Origin: Firmicutes bacterium UBA1535
GTDB taxonomy: Bacteria > Bacillota > Clostridia > Tissierellales > Sedimentibacteraceae
Reading direction: 5' to 3'
Assembly: GCA_002323775.1 (NCBI GenBank)
Contig: DCPV01000062.1
Coordinates: forward strand, 1 to 16,545
DNA length: 16,545 nucleotides
Shown: piece after piece, positions 15,176-16,545 of the stretch
How positions within the stretch are numbered: position 1 is the stretch's first letter
How the letters are laid out: each line of letters starts with the position of its first letter
Translations under genes and position numbers: made by a program
The notes under the pieces: generated by a model
Told to the model about the DNA's origin: nothing
Seen by the model: the letters and a program-made list of their open reading frames with translations, nothing else
The model's database searches: none

Positions 15176-15736
15176 ATGAATAAAGCAATAACTTCTCAAG
15201 AAGCAATACTTTGTGTTGGAAAAGAAATTGTTCTTGAATTTGGCTTAGAAGGATTGAATATACGGGATGTTGCGAGAAGATGCGGAGTATCAGTTGGCTC
15301 CATATATAATTATTTTCCGACGAAAAGTGACTTAATCATTGCTACTATTGAGTCTATTTGGAAAGATATTATGAATGGTTATAAAGTCTGTAAAGACCAA
15401 CATAGCTTTGTTGATAACATTCAATCTTTATTTCTTAACATTCAAAAAGGTCCTGTAAATTACCCTTCTTTCTTTAGCACACATTCTATGAGTGCGACAG
15501 CTATCGATAAGGAGAAGGGACGTGAAAGTATGGACAAATACTTTTTACACATGAAAAAGGGACTTTTAGTAGCTCTCAATGCCGACAGCATGGTCAATGA
15601 TGATGCTTTTTCTCAAGCTTTTACGAAAGAGGATTTTATTGATTTTGTTTTTAGCAATTTAATAACATTACTCGTGGAACAAGCTAATTCCTGCAATTTT
15701 CTACTGGAAGTGATTCGGCGTATTATATATAAATAA
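15176..15736 (+). CDS. TetR/AcrR-family transcriptional regulator
   Basis: This 186-residue regulator has an N-terminal helix-turn-helix (residues about 10-55: a LNIRDVARRCGVSVGSIYNYF stretch followed by PTKSDLI). The helical C-terminal half would bind a ligand and form the dimer. That half has no family signature I can name, so the inducer is unknown. GGAGG (15165-15169) lies 6 nt before the ATG at 15176. The frame is open 60 nt further upstream, but that would start ahead of the promoter. A 21-bp operator overlaps its promoter and a second, inverted copy precedes the next gene, so it most likely represses both itself and the membrane protein. The spacing to the next gene (95 nt) contains the second promoter. 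Confidence 0.92.
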   Translation: MNKAITSQEAILCVGKEIVLEFGLEGLNIRDVARRCGVSVGSIYNYFPTKSDLIIATIESIWKDIMNGYKVCKDQHSFVDNIQSLFLNIQKGPVNYPSFFSTHSMSATAIDKEKGRESMDKYFLHMKKGLLVALNADSMVNDDAFSQAFTKEDFIDFVFSNLITLLVEQANSCNFLLEVIRRIIYK

Positions 15737-15773
15737 TTATTATAACAGAAAAAATGATATCATCCAAATAGGG

Positions 15774-15782
15774 TGCTATTAT
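15774..15782 (+). promoter_or_regulatory. candidate extended -10 promoter of the membrane-protein gene
   Basis: TGC-TATTAT is a good extended -10 motif, though no clear -35 box lies upstream. It would start transcription near 15789, immediately before the operator copy at 15790-15810. Repressor binding would then block the start, much as at the tetR promoter. Confidence 0.45.
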
Positions 15783-15789
15783 TTTAAGT

Positions 15790-15810
15790 CAAACTGAACA
15801 ATGTTCATTA
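15790..15810. promoter_or_regulatory. TetR-type operator, copy 2 (inverted)
   Basis: The core TGAACA-A-TGTTCA (15795-15807) and its flanks are the exact reverse complement of 15145-15165 over 21 bp. It lies 21 nt before the start codon of the membrane-protein gene, just ahead of its GGAGG site. Confidence 0.8.
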
Positions 15811-15831
15811 TCGATATTTTGGAGGTTTATT

Positions 15832-16509
15832 ATGCAAGCGATTATGGAAACTTTATTTGATGTAGTATATCTTACTACAGTAGTAACATTAGGTGTTTTG
15901 ATGATAAAAAACGCAAATGGTAACAAGCAGTACACTTTATTTGGTATTATGGCAGTGGTATTGGGATTAGGAGACTCATTTCACCTTGTACCTCGTGCCA
16001 TTGCACTATGCACAACAGGATTGGAAAATTACACTGTTGCACTTGGAATAGGTAAGCTAATCACATCTATTACAATGACAGTTTTTTACATCCTGCTTTA
16101 CTACATTTGGAGAAAACGCTATAACATCAGTGGAAAACAAGGTGTTACAATAGCTGTTTATCTACTTGCTGCCATGCGAATTATTTTGTGTTTATTCCCA
16201 CAAAATGCTTGGACAAGTGCTAATCCATCTTTATCATGGGGAATTTACAGAAATATCCCTTTTGCGCTAATCGGACTGCTTATTATTATTCTGTTTTATA
16301 ATAGTGCAAAGGCGAACAACGACAAACCTTTCCGATTTATGTGGCTTACTATTGTATTGAGCTTTGCTTTTTATATTCCTGTTGTGTTGTGGGCAGATGT
16401 GTACCCACTAGTCGGAATGCTTATGATTCCAAAAACCTGTGCCTATGTTTGGACTGTATGGATTGGATACAGCGATATGAGAAGCAGTAGGAAAAGGATA
16501 GATGTATAA
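15832..16509 (+). CDS. seven-helix membrane protein of unknown function
   Basis: This 225-residue protein has seven likely membrane helices, at about 7-25, 35-58, 70-92, 103-121, 136-155, 169-187 and 189-210, followed by a short basic tail (SSRKRIDV). I do not recognise the family. Polar residues inside or near the helices include GDSFHLVPR (47-55), MRIILC (113-118) and the KTCAYVW segment in the last helix; these could form a site within the membrane. It lacks the H-x3-H of the last helix expected for haemolysin III/PAQR-type proteins, and it has no ATPase, MFS or DMT signature. GGAGG (15821-15825) is 6 nt before the ATG. The shared operator shows it is controlled with the TetR gene, so it is probably the effector of that small regulon, for example in transport or membrane stress. 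Confidence 0.8.
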   Translation: MQAIMETLFDVVYLTTVVTLGVLMIKNANGNKQYTLFGIMAVVLGLGDSFHLVPRAIALCTTGLENYTVALGIGKLITSITMTVFYILLYYIWRKRYNISGKQGVTIAVYLLAAMRIILCLFPQNAWTSANPSLSWGIYRNIPFALIGLLIIILFYNSAKANNDKPFRFMWLTIVLSFAFYIPVVLWADVYPLVGMLMIPKTCAYVWTVWIGYSDMRSSRKRIDV

Positions 16510-16545
16510 TGCAGGAATAAAATGTATATAGCGATGCGTTAAGCG

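Noticed and set aside
15832..16509. PAQR/haemolysin III-type hydrolase assignment for the seven-helix protein
   Set aside because: The helix count fits and an Asp-x-x-His-like segment is present, but the His-x3-His of the last helix is missing.
1..16545. CRISPR array, tRNA or rRNA genes, insertion sequences
   Set aside because: No regularly spaced repeats, cloverleaf with CCA-type end, rRNA-like conserved stretch or transposase motif was found by reading. The remnants at 2947 and 11379 lack flanking terminal repeats.

Overview
This AT-rich window, with strong AAGGAG/GGAGG ribosome binding sites, consensus TTGACA-17-TATAAT promoters and short intergenic gaps, suggests a low-GC Firmicute. A gut- or mouth-type Clostridia/Lachnospiraceae member is likely, but this rests on protein flavour rather than on a marker gene. 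No rRNA, tRNA, CRISPR array, integrase or intact insertion sequence was recognised.

Layout from left to right. (1) 1-1745: a single-gene unit on the + strand for a soluble chemoreceptor with a C-terminal zinc-binding CZB domain. It has a clear promoter and a catabolite-control-like site, and it ends at a two-way terminator. (2) 1749-2864: an alpha/beta hydrolase on the - strand with its own promoter. (3) 2865-3219: an AT-rich gap holding a short echo of the serine-hydrolase gene found later in the window. (4) 3220-8684: a probable - strand operon. It starts with a heterodimeric ABC multidrug-type exporter (two half-transporters, the first with a degenerate ATP site), continues with an AlkD-like DNA alkylation repair protein, and may extend to a membrane-anchored DUF6544/DUF6920-type protein. 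Its leader holds a 10-bp tandem repeat and a terminator-like hairpin. (5) 8685-9755: a complex leader and a + strand CPBP-family intramembrane protease, closed by a two-way terminator. (6) 9805-12428: a - strand run of a cytoplasmic serine hydrolase, a decayed 3' end of another ABC exporter gene, a D-2-hydroxyacid dehydrogenase and a Nudix hydrolase. (7) 12602-15043: a + strand MFS exporter overlapping the gene for an unusually long ArsR-type regulator. (8) 15086-16509: a TetR-type regulator followed by an unrecognised seven-helix membrane protein.

Much of the window reads as accessory export and stress functions: an ABC exporter plus DNA repair, an MFS exporter with a linked regulator, and a TetR with a membrane protein. 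The best-supported new observation is in region 8. An identical 21-bp sequence with a TGAACA-N-TGTTCA core lies, in opposite orientations, at the start of both the tetR gene and the membrane-protein gene. This points to a two-gene regulon under one repressor. The second notable find is a ~53-codon ABC-transporter remnant between the serine hydrolase and the dehydrogenase, whose stop codon still overlaps the dehydrogenase start. It looks like the scar of a gene replacement.
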